NCBI RefSeq assembly: GCF_019345465.1
Contig: NZ_JAHKRC010000005.1
Span: 62,001-126,000 of the forward strand
Direction: 5' to 3'
Length of the DNA stretch: 64,000 nt
Source: Pseudomonas sp. NKUCC02_KPG
GTDB lineage: Bacteria; Pseudomonadota; Gammaproteobacteria; Pseudomonadales; Pseudomonadaceae
Below are positions 1-8,657 of the stretch, piece by piece. The translations under genes were made by a program, and so were the position numbers. The notes beneath the pieces are model-generated. The model searched no databases. It was not told the DNA's origin and saw nothing but the letters and a program-made list of their open reading frames with translations. How positions within the stretch are numbered: the stretch's first letter is position 1; each line of letters starts with the position of its first letter.

Positions 1-2302
1 GTTCCTGAGGCGTGCCGCGCAACAGGATTTCGATCAACTCGTTGTCTTCGCGGTACTGGCTGACGGCGGATCCCAGCAACGTGCTTTGCAAAAAGCGCGA
101 CAGGTTGGCCGTGCTCACACCCAGGGCCCGCGCACGGTCCTGATCGATGTTGAGATACACCACCTTGCTCGGTTCTTCCCAGTCCAGGTGCACGTTCACC
201 ACATGGGGGTTGTCGCGAACCTTGGCCGCCACCTTGCGCGCCAGTGCCCGTACCTCTTCGATATGTTCGCCCGTCACCCGGAACTGCACCGGATAGCCCA
301 CAGGCGGACCGTTTTCCAGACGCGTGACCCGCGAGCGTACGGTCGGGAATTGTTCGTTAAGGGTGTCAATCAACCAGGTGCGCAGTTCTTCCCTGTCCTC
401 AATGGTCTTGGCCAGTACCACAAACTGGGCAAAGCTGGCCGCTGGCAACTGCTGATCCAGTGGCAGGTAATAGCGTGGCGAGCCGGTCCCGGCATACGCC
501 ACATAATTGGCAATACCCGGATGGTCCTTGAGCAGTGCTTCGAGTTGCTTGACCTGATCGGTGGTATTGCTCAACGAAGCGCCTTCGGCCAGTTTCAAGT
601 CGACCATCAATTCCAGTCGGCTGGACGCGGGAAAGAACTGCTGCGGAACAAACTTGAAGAGCACGACCGACCCCAGGAACAGCAGCACCGTCAATGCAAT
701 CACGGTCTTGCGCCGGGTGACGCACCACTCCACCAACCGTCGGACCCGCTGGTAAAACGGTGTGGCGTAAGGGTCGGGAGCACCTGCGCCCGAACCGTGT
801 TTGGCGGCATGAATTTTCGCCAGGTCCGGCAACAACAGCGCCCCCAGATACGGCACAAACACCACCGCCGCAATCCACGACGCCAACAGGGCAATGGTCA
901 CCACCTGGAAAATCGAGCGGGTGTACTCACCCGTGCTCGACTGCGCCATGGCAATCGGCAAAAAGCCTGCTGCCGTGATCAGCGTACCGGTGAGCATGGG
1001 GAACGCGGTGCTGGTCCAGGCGAAGCTCGCCGCCTTCATCCGGTCGTAACCCTGCTCCATCTTGATCGCCATCATTTCCACGGCAATGATCGCGTCGTCC
1101 ACCAACAAGCCCAGGGCCAGCACCAACGCCCCCAGTGAAATCTTGTGCAGGCCGATCCCGAAGTAATGCATGGCGGCAAACGTCATTGCCAGCACCAGCG
1201 GGATGGTGAGTGCCACCACCATGCCGGTGCGCGCACCCAGGGAGAAGAAGCTGACCAGCAGCACGATCACCAGGGCTTCCACCAACACTTGAACGAACTC
1301 GCCGACGCTGGTTTTCACAGCCGCTGGCTGGTCAGAGACCTTGCCCAATTGCATCCCGGCCGGAAGGTTCTTCTGGATCCGTTCGAACTCGGTATCCAGC
1401 GCCTTGCCCAGCACCAGGATATCGCCACCGTCTTTCATGGCCACGGCCAGACCAATCGCATCCTGGCCCATAAAGCGCATACGCGGTGCCGGTGGATCAT
1501 TAAAGCCGCGACGCACATCCGCCACGTCGCTGATGCGAAAGGTGCGCTCGCCCACGCGGATCGGGAAACGCTCGATCTCCTCTACCGTCTTGAAATTACC
1601 GCTGACGCGCAGTTGCACCCGTTCTGTCGGTGTTTCAAAGAAGCCCGCAGTCGACACCGCGTTTTGCTCCTCAAGGGCTTTTTGCACGGCGGCCAGCGGC
1701 AATCCCAGGGTGGCCAGTTTGAGGTTGGACAGCTCGATCCAGATTTTTTCGTCCTGCAGCCCCAGCAATTCGACTTTGCCTACATCCTTGACCCGTTGTA
1801 GCTGGATCTGGATGCGGTCGGCGTAGTCTTTGAGCACTGCGTAGTCGTAACCTTCACCGCTCAAACTGTAGATATTGCCGAAGGTCGTACCGAATTCATC
1901 GTTGAAAAACGGCCCCTGCACATCAGGCGGCAAGGTGTGGCGAATGTCACTGATCTTTTTGCGAACCTGATACCACAGCTCCGGAATCTGATTCGAGTGC
2001 ATCGAATCGCGGGCCATAAAGGTCACTTGCGACTCGCCAGGGCGCGAGAACGAAACAATGCGCTCGTACTCACCGGTCTCCATCAGCTTTTTTTCAATAC
2101 GTTCGGTGACCTGCCGAGAGACTTCCTCAGCCGTAGCACCCGGCCACAGGGTGCGAATGACCATGGCCTTGAAGGTGAACGGTGGGTCTTCGCTTTGCCC
2201 TAATTTGGTGTATGAAAGCCCGCCGACAATAGCCAGCAACAGCATCAGGAACAGGACGATCTGGCGATTGCGCAACGCCCAGGCAGAAAGGTTAAAGCCC
2301 AT
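1..2302 (-). CDS. mexK: RND multidrug efflux transporter, MexK-like (3' end cut by window)
   Basis: Inner-membrane proton-driven pump of the RND family that exports drugs through a tripartite complex. 767 residues are visible; the family is about 1020, so the C-terminus lies beyond the left edge. The N-terminal membrane segment (about residues 10-30) is followed by a periplasmic porter region, then the helix block near residues 340-490, including the run GLLVDDAIIAVE that carries the RND proton-relay aspartates. The ATG at 2302 follows AAGGAG at the end of mexJ by a few bases, so the two are translationally coupled. The symbol rests on similarity to P. aeruginosa MexK and on the shared order mexL-mexJ-mexK near rsmJ, tsaB and adk. 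No outer-membrane channel gene lies nearby; known MexJK borrows OprM or OpmH. Confidence 0.8.
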   Translation of the reverse strand, partial: MGFNLSAWALRNRQIVLFLMLLLAIVGGLSYTKLGQSEDPPFTFKAMVIRTLWPGATAEEVSRQVTERIEKKLMETGEYERIVSFSRPGESQVTFMARDSMHSNQIPELWYQVRKKISDIRHTLPPDVQGPFFNDEFGTTFGNIYSLSGEGYDYAVLKDYADRIQIQLQRVKDVGKVELLGLQDEKIWIELSNLKLATLGLPLAAVQKALEEQNAVSTAGFFETPTERVQLRVSGNFKTVEEIERFPIRVGERTFRISDVADVRRGFNDPPAPRMRFMGQDAIGLAVAMKDGGDILVLGKALDTEFERIQKNLPAGMQLGKVSDQPAAVKTSVGEFVQVLVEALVIVLLVSFFSLGARTGMVVALTIPLVLAMTFAAMHYFGIGLHKISLGALVLALGLLVDDAIIAVEMMAIKMEQGYDRMKAASFAWTSTAFPMLTGTLITAAGFLPIAMAQSSTGEYTRSIFQVVTIALLASWIAAVVFVPYLGALLLPDLAKIHAAKHGSGAGAPDPYATPFYQRVRRLVEWCVTRRKTVIALTVLLFLGSVVLFKFVPQQFFPASSRLELMVDLKLAEGASLSNTTDQVKQLEALLKDHPGIANYVAYAGTGSPRYYLPLDQQLPAASFAQFVVLAKTIEDREELRTWLIDTLNEQFPTVRSRVTRLENGPPVGYPVQFRVTGEHIEEVRALARKVAAKVRDNPHVVNVHLDWEEPSKVVYLNIDQDRARALGVSTANLSRFLQSTLLGSAVSQYREDNELIEILLRGTPQE

Positions 2303-2307
2303 GGGGG

Positions 2308-3408
2308 TTACTCCTTGGCCGAAACATTGATTGCCCGGTTGGAGCGATCAATCGGCCGCACCTCTTGCCCGGGATGCAGCACATGCACGCCGGCAGCGAC
2401 GATCCAGTCATCGGCCTTGAGGCCTTCGAGAACCGGCACGCTTTTTTCGCCAAAAGGCCCCACACGCACCGGCACTTGCTCAAGCTTGTTGCCTTGGCCG
2501 ACTCGCCACACGTAGGCCGCGCCGTTCTCGGCGGTCAAGGATGACAGCGGCACCGACAGCGAACTGTCGCCTTCGCCCTGAATGAAAACCCGGGCACTTT
2601 GGCCCAGTTCGGCAGGCACCTTGCCAGAGGTGAACGTGATACGGGCAGCAAAGGTACGTGACTTTGGATCTGCCGATGGCGACAGCTCGCGGATACGGCC
2701 GCTGAAACGCTGGCCGGGCTGCGACCACAACTCAACCGCCACCGGCATACCGATCTTGAAGCGGCTGAAATCCTGCTCCGGCAGGCTGATCAGCACTTCA
2801 CGCTCACCATCGGCTGCCAGGGTGAACACGGTTTGCCCGGCATTGACCACTTGCCCCACTTCAACCTGGCGCTGGGCGATCACGCCATCTTGTGGGGCGC
2901 GCAACACGGCATAGCTGGCCTGATTGCTGGCCACATCCTGCTCGGCCTTGAGCTGCTGGAGCTTGGCAACGCCAGAGCGGTAGAGGTTTTCGGCGTTGTC
3001 GAACTGTGAGCGGCTGACCATCTGCCGATCCAGCAGGGTCTTGTAGCGATCGCGCTCAGCACGCACCAGGTTCAGATTGGCCTGCCCTGCCGCCACTTGA
3101 GCACGGGTAGCGTCCAGTTGCAGGCGCACGTCTTGCGGGTCCAGCTCTGCCAGGGGCTGATTGGCCTTGACCCGCTCACCTTCATCGACCAGGCGCCTGG
3201 TGACTTTGCCTGCGATACGAAACGCCAGTTGCGGATCGAAACGCGCGCGCACTTCGCCGGGATAGCTCTGACTTGCCAGCGCTGAAGGCTGCGGATGCAC
3301 CACCATCGCCGGGCTGATGCTGATTTTTGCAGGCTCTTGCTGCCCGCATCCAGACAATAAAAACACCAGACAGACAGGCACAGCGCGGGACAAGGCATGG
3401 CGCAACAT
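2308..3408 (-). CDS. mexJ: RND efflux periplasmic adaptor lipoprotein, MexJ-like
   Basis: Membrane-fusion (HlyD/AcrA) subunit that links the inner-membrane pump to an outer-membrane channel. 366 aa, the usual length for this family. The N-terminus is a lipoprotein signal with lipobox LLSGC near residues 18-22, so it should be anchored to the inner membrane. Behind it come the split barrel-sandwich domain (about 50-90 and 165-200), a helical hairpin rich in Q, R and L between them, and the beta-barrel. It lies 5 bases upstream of mexK in one operon, and divergently from the TetR gene 89 bases away. Identification as MexJ is from family plus locus order. Confidence 0.8.
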   Translation of the reverse strand: MLRHALSRAVPVCLVFLLSGCGQQEPAKISISPAMVVHPQPSALASQSYPGEVRARFDPQLAFRIAGKVTRRLVDEGERVKANQPLAELDPQDVRLQLDATRAQVAAGQANLNLVRAERDRYKTLLDRQMVSRSQFDNAENLYRSGVAKLQQLKAEQDVASNQASYAVLRAPQDGVIAQRQVEVGQVVNAGQTVFTLAADGEREVLISLPEQDFSRFKIGMPVAVELWSQPGQRFSGRIRELSPSADPKSRTFAARITFTSGKVPAELGQSARVFIQGEGDSSLSVPLSSLTAENGAAYVWRVGQGNKLEQVPVRVGPFGEKSVPVLEGLKADDWIVAAGVHVLHPGQEVRPIDRSNRAINVSAKE

Positions 3409-3497
3409 GTTGACGACCTTTCGCTAAAGGGGCTTGGAATATTTATACTGGCAGCATGTTATTAATACTAAACTCACCAGTCCAGTAATAAACGGCT
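3409..3497. promoter_or_regulatory. mexJ/mexL divergent control region with inverted repeats
   Basis: The 89-base gap between divergent mexJ and mexL is AT-rich and holds an imperfect palindrome: ATTTATACTGG at 3441-3451 faces CCAGTAATAAA at 3482-3492. A shorter arm pair, ACTGG (3447-3451) and CCAGT (3477-3481), lies inside it. In P. aeruginosa MexL represses both itself and mexJK from the equivalent gap, so this is the likely operator. The exact binding site is inferred. Confidence 0.5.
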
Positions 3498-4136
3498 ATG
3501 TCTGACCATCCTTTACCCCCTAACGCTCTCGGCCGCCCCAAGGACCTGGCAAAACGCCAGTCCATCCTCGACGCCGCCAAAACCCTGTTTTTGACCAAGG
3601 GCTATGCCAACACCAGCATGGATGCCGTTGCGGGCCTGGCGGGCGTGTCAAAACTGACGGTCTACAGTCACTTCACCGACAAGGAGACCCTGTTTTCTTC
3701 GGCGATCATGTCCAAATGCACAGAGCAGCTACCGGTACTGTTTTTTGAGCTGCCGGCCGGCAAGCCCATTGAAGGGGTGTTGCTGAACATTGCCCGAGGC
3801 TTTCAAGTCCTGATCAACAGTGAAGAATCACTGAACCTGCACCGATTGATGGTCACCCTCGGCAGCCAGGATCCAAAGCTTTCGCAGATCTTCCTTGAGG
3901 CCGGACCGGAGCGCGTGGTGCACGAGATGGAGGGCTTGCTGCGCAAGATGGATCAGAGCGGCGCGCTGCGGATCGACGACCCGCATTACGCGGCAGAACA
4001 CTTCTTCTGCATGCTCAAAGGCGCCCCCAACTTTCGCCTGCTGTTTGGCGGCGGTGAACCGCTGGGGCCGCAGGAAAGCGAAGCCCATGTGCAGGAAGTG
4101 GTGGGGATGTTCATGCGGGCTTATCGACCAGAGTGA
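3498..4136 (+). CDS. mexL: TetR-family repressor of the efflux operon, MexL-like
   Basis: 212 aa TetR/AcrR regulator, the same length as P. aeruginosa MexL. The N-terminal helix-turn-helix (about residues 20-65) includes GYANTSMDAVAGLAGVSK and a TVYSHFTDKE recognition region. The rest is the helical ligand and dimer domain. It is transcribed away from mexJK across a short palindromic gap, the standard arrangement for a local repressor relieved by a pump substrate. The symbol depends on context and length; another TetR repressor is possible. Confidence 0.75.
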   Translation: MSDHPLPPNALGRPKDLAKRQSILDAAKTLFLTKGYANTSMDAVAGLAGVSKLTVYSHFTDKETLFSSAIMSKCTEQLPVLFFELPAGKPIEGVLLNIARGFQVLINSEESLNLHRLMVTLGSQDPKLSQIFLEAGPERVVHEMEGLLRKMDQSGALRIDDPHYAAEHFFCMLKGAPNFRLLFGGGEPLGPQESEAHVQEVVGMFMRAYRPE

Positions 4137-4155
4137 AACACCCGCTCCCACATGT

Positions 4156-4938
4156 TCAGGGCTTGAGTGCTTTCTTCGGATAGATATCGTACCGGCTCGA
4201 TTTGCCATCCAGCGCATGACTTGGCTTGGGCCCCGCAATGCACGGTGCCTTGCGGGGCCGCTTGACCACCACACGGTGGGTCGCCAGCGCCAACGCAGCT
4301 TCAAGCAGGGCCGGAGCATCATTGTCATCGCCCACTAACGGGCGAAACAGGCGCATTTCTTTTTTCACCAGCGCGGTTTTCTCACGATGGGGGAACATGG
4401 GGTCCAGGTAGATCACCTGCGGTGGCTCCCCCTCCCAATTGCGCATCACTTCAATCGAGTTGCCTTTGAGCAAGTGCATGCGCGACACGATTGGCGCCAC
4501 TTCAAAGTCATCCAGGCCACGGGCCAGCCCGTCCTCAAGCAAGGCACCGATCAGCGGCTGGCGCTCGATCAGGCTCATCTCACAGCCCAGGCTTGCCAGC
4601 ACGAACGCGTCCTTGCCCAAGCCCGCCGTGGCATCCAGCACCCGTGGGCGCACGCCTTGCTGAATACCCACCGCCTTGGCAATCATCTGCCCCGTACCGC
4701 CGCCAAACAAACGACGATGGGCCGCGCCGCCTTCGACAAAGTCGACCCGCACCGGACCTGGTGCATCCGGCCCCAGTTGCTGCAACTGCAAACCCTGGGC
4801 GCTCAACTGCAAGGCGAACTCCGCGTCAGGCTCATCCAGAGGCAAACCCAGGCGCTCAGCCCATTGCTCGGCCAAGGCCTGAAAGGCCTCGTCCAGCGCT
4901 TCGACTTTGATACGACAGCCCGCTGCTTGCTCAATCAT
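4156..4938 (-). CDS. rsmJ: 16S rRNA (guanine1516-N2)-methyltransferase RsmJ
   Basis: Methylates G1516 of 16S rRNA using S-adenosylmethionine. 260 aa, close to the family length. The SAM-binding loop [13 protein letters not shown] lies near residue 100, and the catalytic-type motif [10 protein letters not shown] near residue 175; both are typical of RsmJ (YhiQ). The gene converges with mexL, with 19 bases between stop codons. It stands alone, separated from 5032 by a divergent gap. The same neighbour order (mexL, rsmJ, tsaB, adk) occurs in P. aeruginosa. Confidence 0.9.
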   Translation of the reverse strand: MIEQAAGCRIKVEALDEAFQALAEQWAERLGLPLDEPDAEFALQLSAQGLQLQQLGPDAPGPVRVDFVEGGAAHRRLFGGGTGQMIAKAVGIQQGVRPRVLDATAGLGKDAFVLASLGCEMSLIERQPLIGALLEDGLARGLDDFEVAPIVSRMHLLKGNSIEVMRNWEGEPPQVIYLDPMFPHREKTALVKKEMRLFRPLVGDDNDAPALLEAALALATHRVVVKRPRKAPCIAGPKPSHALDGKSSRYDIYPKKALKP

Positions 4939-5031
4939 CTAAAAACACGCTCAAAAATTTAATGATCGGCAAAGGCTGCCGATAAATGAAATATCCGCCA
5001 TTTTGCCAGAGCTGGGCGTCGACCGAGAGCT

Positions 5032-5652
5032 ATGTCAGACATTCATTGCGCACCTATCGGCTTTATTGCGCCAATTGGCGACTTTGGCCGCCACAATTCG
5101 CAGATCACAGGCAGCGTCAATCACCTGTGGAAGGACTTCTACGCCCAGGCATTGGCAGAACAGTCCGGTACCGATGCATTGGCGGCCATGGATGTCGAGC
5201 TGCCAGCCACTACTGAAAACGCCGAGCCCCGTGGTGGCACCCACCTGTTGGGTACTATCGTGATCCAGCGCCACTGCGAGGTTCAGGACACCGAACTGCG
5301 CCCGCCTGAAGCCCTGTTCTTGCCCATTGCCGAATTCGAACTGGACCTGCTGCCGCCACCCGCCGTGCCCTACCCGCCTGAAGACATTGTCGAGCAACAG
5401 CACCAGCAAGATTTCAACAACACATGGGTGCGCCCGATCGTCATGACCCAGGGTCATCCGCTGCCCGATCCAGGCCCGGGGCCTGAGCCACGACCTTTGC
5501 ATCTGCCCATAGCCGAGTTTGAACAGGACTTGCTGCCACCCCCCGCCGAGCCATTCGACGCCATTACGCTGATAGAGCAACAACGGGCGATGGACTTCGA
5601 CCTGGGCTGGGCCCGCCCGATTGTCATCAACAACCTGCGCCTGGCCGCTTAA
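5032..5652 (+). CDS. Unrecognised proline-rich protein with an internal duplication
   Basis: 206 aa; no family recognised. It has no signal peptide or membrane helix and is acidic and proline-rich. Residues about 95-138 and 156-199 are two copies of a roughly 43-residue unit. Each begins LPIAEFE-DLLPPPA, continues through an IEQQ/VEQQ helix-like stretch, and ends W-RPIV. A DPGPGPEP linker separates them. The start follows a weak GAGAG site. Its stop codon overlaps that of the convergent gene at 5649 by four bases (TTAA). Codon use resembles its neighbours, so it looks like a real resident gene of unknown job. Confidence 0.75.
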   Translation: MSDIHCAPIGFIAPIGDFGRHNSQITGSVNHLWKDFYAQALAEQSGTDALAAMDVELPATTENAEPRGGTHLLGTIVIQRHCEVQDTELRPPEALFLPIAEFELDLLPPPAVPYPPEDIVEQQHQQDFNNTWVRPIVMTQGHPLPDPGPGPEPRPLHLPIAEFEQDLLPPPAEPFDAITLIEQQRAMDFDLGWARPIVINNLRLAA

Positions 5653-6518
5653 AGCAGGCCCAATTGCTCGCGAGCCTGGGATTGATGCAACTCGGGCAGT
5701 GGGGGCAGGCCCGGTAAGCGCTCACTCAATTGGCGATGAAAACGCCGCGCCAGCTCAGGAGCGCGGTGATTGTCCGGCGTATGCAAAAACACGTAGGGCG
5801 TACGCCCCTCCTCGATCCAGCCCGCGACTTTTTCAATCCAGGGCAACAAATAAGGATCGTTGGCCTCCAGCTCCGGGCGGCCAATAAATCGCACCTGCGG
5901 ACATTGGGTAAAGGCCGCCGGGCGAGGCGGCACTTTGGGTTTTTTCGATTGAGCGTGGAGCACGGCAGGATCGCTCGAGTGGCAACTGAACAGTGCCCGG
6001 GGATCAAGGCAGATACGCTCAACACCGCGATCCATCAGCAAGCGGTTGAGCAGCCGCTCGGCATCGCCCCTGGCAAAGAACTCCGGATGACGAACCTCAA
6101 TGGCCAGCGGGCGCTGCAAGGTGTCCATGAAGCTCACCAGCTCGCTCAAACGCTGAGGCCCGAAACTGGCTGGCAGTTGCAGCCAAAACGGCGCTACCCG
6201 CCCTCCCAGGGGCCCCATGAGTTGCAAGAAGTCTTCGGCGGCTTGCAACTGCTCACGCAAATCGCCGCCGTGGCTGATATCCCGTGGGAACTTGGCGGTG
6301 AACCTGAAGTGTTCAGGCAGGCTTTGCGCCCAGCGTTCAACCGTGGCCGGTGCCGGGCGGGCATAGAACGTGGTGTTGCCTTCGACGGCATTGAAGACCT
6401 GCGCATACAGGCTCAGGAAATCAGTTGAGCGCGCGTTCTGCGGGTACAGGCCTTCGCGCCAGGCGTTTTCACTCCAGGACGGACAACCGAGGTAATAAGG
6501 GAGGGACGTGAGGGTCAT
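5649..6518 (-). CDS. DUF72 family protein (YecE-like)
   Basis: 289 aa member of the DUF72/YecE family, predicted TIM-barrel proteins of uncertain function. Typical features are an N-terminal YYLGCPSW, a NTTFYARP motif near residue 50, KFPRDISH near 80, and IEVRHPEF about midway. The end carries YVFLHTPDNHRAPELA, another family hallmark. It probably forms a short operon with the 98-aa gene just upstream (3 bases between them). The biochemical role is not established for the family. Confidence 0.85.
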   Translation of the reverse strand: MTLTSLPYYLGCPSWSENAWREGLYPQNARSTDFLSLYAQVFNAVEGNTTFYARPAPATVERWAQSLPEHFRFTAKFPRDISHGGDLREQLQAAEDFLQLMGPLGGRVAPFWLQLPASFGPQRLSELVSFMDTLQRPLAIEVRHPEFFARGDAERLLNRLLMDRGVERICLDPRALFSCHSSDPAVLHAQSKKPKVPPRPAAFTQCPQVRFIGRPELEANDPYLLPWIEKVAGWIEEGRTPYVFLHTPDNHRAPELARRFHRQLSERLPGLPPLPELHQSQAREQLGLL

Positions 6519-6521
6519 GGC

Positions 6522-6818
6522 TCAAATATACAGATCCAGCCCCAGCACTTCTGTTTCCCAATCGACGAAGCCTGCGGTGGTCAGGTAGCTGGCAAGGGCA
6601 CTGGCTGCGCTTTTGCTCATGGCACGCTGGAAGATCATGTCCTGGGAGCGGACCGGCAACTGGCTGATGCGCTCACCGGAAGGTGGGGTACGGGCAGCCT
6701 GGGGGGTGTTTTCGAACGAGGCTTCACTGTCGTCAACCGACTCATCGACCAGCGGCTGACCTTTACGCGGCTTGCGCTTGATCGGGTAGGACTGGGAAGA
6801 AAAGCCGTCAATGCGCAT
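6522..6818 (-). CDS. Small conserved hypothetical protein
   Basis: 98 aa, function not recognised. The first 50 residues are basic then acidic and look disordered (KRKPRKGQP, then VDESVDDSEAS). The C-terminal 40 residues look folded and hydrophobic (SAASALASYLTTAGFVDWE). No signal peptide or membrane segment. It ends 3 bases before the DUF72 gene begins, suggesting co-transcription, and it lies downstream of tsaB across a REP-like palindrome. Confidence 0.7.
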   Translation of the reverse strand: MRIDGFSSQSYPIKRKPRKGQPLVDESVDDSEASFENTPQAARTPPSGERISQLPVRSQDMIFQRAMSKSAASALASYLTTAGFVDWETEVLGLDLYI

Positions 6819-6890
6819 GGCAACAAGCTCGTTAGCGATAGTTACAATTTAGCGGCGCTGGCCAGACTAAGCAAATGGGCCGGCTATTTT

Positions 6891-6934
6891 GTAGTCGCTG
6901 CCGAAGGAACGAGGCTGCGTTCGTCAGCGGCTAC
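6891..6934. repeat. REP-like palindrome (GTAGTCGCTG family)
   Basis: GTAGTCGCTG at one end faces CAGCGGCTAC at the other, with an AACGAGGCTGCG core. It belongs to the same family as copies at 14148, 16867, 20563 and 21105. It lies between tsaB and the 98-aa gene and could act as a transcript-end hairpin. Confidence 0.65.
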
Positions 6935-6943
6935 AACAGCGGA

Positions 6944-7627
6944 TCAAACGCCACGTTCAGCTTTTGTAGCCGCCACCTTGTCGCGCAAGTACACCGGCTG
7001 TGCATCATCGGCCCGGATGGCCTCGCCACGGGCCCAGGCAAATCGGGCCAGGGTCAGCAGGTCTTCGGCGTGAGGCAACATGCCAGCGTCCATTGCGTAC
7101 GGCTTGACGTTCAAGCGCTCGGCATACCCCCAGCCAGTCCCGGCGCCAAACCAGTCACCACTGGCGCCATCCGGCAAGGCAGCTGTTTCCGGTGCGAGCA
7201 CGGCTTCAGCGCCTTGCAGACGCATCTCCCCCGCCTGCTCGCGATAGCAACCCCAATACACTTCGTCCATTCGCGCATCGATGGCCGACACAACCTGGGT
7301 CGCGCCGTGCTCGCGATGGGCTCGCTGGGCCAGTACCGCCAGATTGGAGATCGGCAACACCGGGCGCTCCAGCGCAAAGGCCAGCCCCTGGACCACGCCA
7401 ATGGCAATGCGCACACCGGTAAACGCGCCAGGACCGCGGCCAAAAGCAATGGCATCGACCGCCGACAACTCGATCCCGGCCGCAGCCAGCAAGTCTTTGA
7501 TCATCGGCAACAGCTTTTGCGCGTGCAGGCGCGGGATCACCTCGTAGTGGCTAGTAACCTTGCCATCGTGCAACAAGGCAACTGAGCAAGCTTCAGTCGC
7601 GGTATCCAGGGCCAGCAAGGTGCTCAT
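6944..7627 (-). CDS. tsaB: tRNA N6-threonylcarbamoyladenosine biosynthesis protein TsaB
   Basis: Partner of TsaD and TsaE in making t6A37 in ANN-decoding tRNAs. 227 aa, an ASKHA-fold protein; the N-terminal STLLALDTATEACSVALL and the central AFGRGPGAFTGVRIAIG are family hallmarks. I chose the ATG at 7627 because the family begins MxTLLALDT; the upstream frame to 7690 runs into the adk terminator. It lies downstream of adk, as in P. aeruginosa. Confidence 0.9.
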   Translation of the reverse strand: MSTLLALDTATEACSVALLHDGKVTSHYEVIPRLHAQKLLPMIKDLLAAAGIELSAVDAIAFGRGPGAFTGVRIAIGVVQGLAFALERPVLPISNLAVLAQRAHREHGATQVVSAIDARMDEVYWGCYREQAGEMRLQGAEAVLAPETAALPDGASGDWFGAGTGWGYAERLNVKPYAMDAGMLPHAEDLLTLARFAWARGEAIRADDAQPVYLRDKVAATKAERGV

Positions 7628-7676
7628 CGGTGTTCCCGTCAGAATCAGAATTGAAAAAAGTGCAGCAGTATAAACA

Positions 7677-7702
7677 ACAACAGCCCGCAAGCGGGCTGTT
7701 GT
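7677..7702 (-). terminator. Intrinsic terminator after adk
   Basis: Perfect 12-bp inverted repeat ACAACAGCCCGC / GCGGGCTGTTGT with a 2-base centre. It lies 20 bases past the adk stop, and a short T-rich stretch follows in the minus direction. Confidence 0.7.
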
Positions 7703-7722
7703 GATGACGCAAAATCGACTTA

Positions 7723-8657
<935 letters not shown>

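Noticed and set aside
86..1138. Long plus-strand open frame (350 codons)
   Set aside because: It lies opposite mexK, whose protein is a full RND match; the plus reading is rich in His, Gln and Arg as expected for a GC-rich antisense shadow.
4939..5031. Possible tRNA or small RNA between rsmJ and the duplicated-unit gene
   Set aside because: No cloverleaf pairing and too short; it looks like a plain divergent promoter region.
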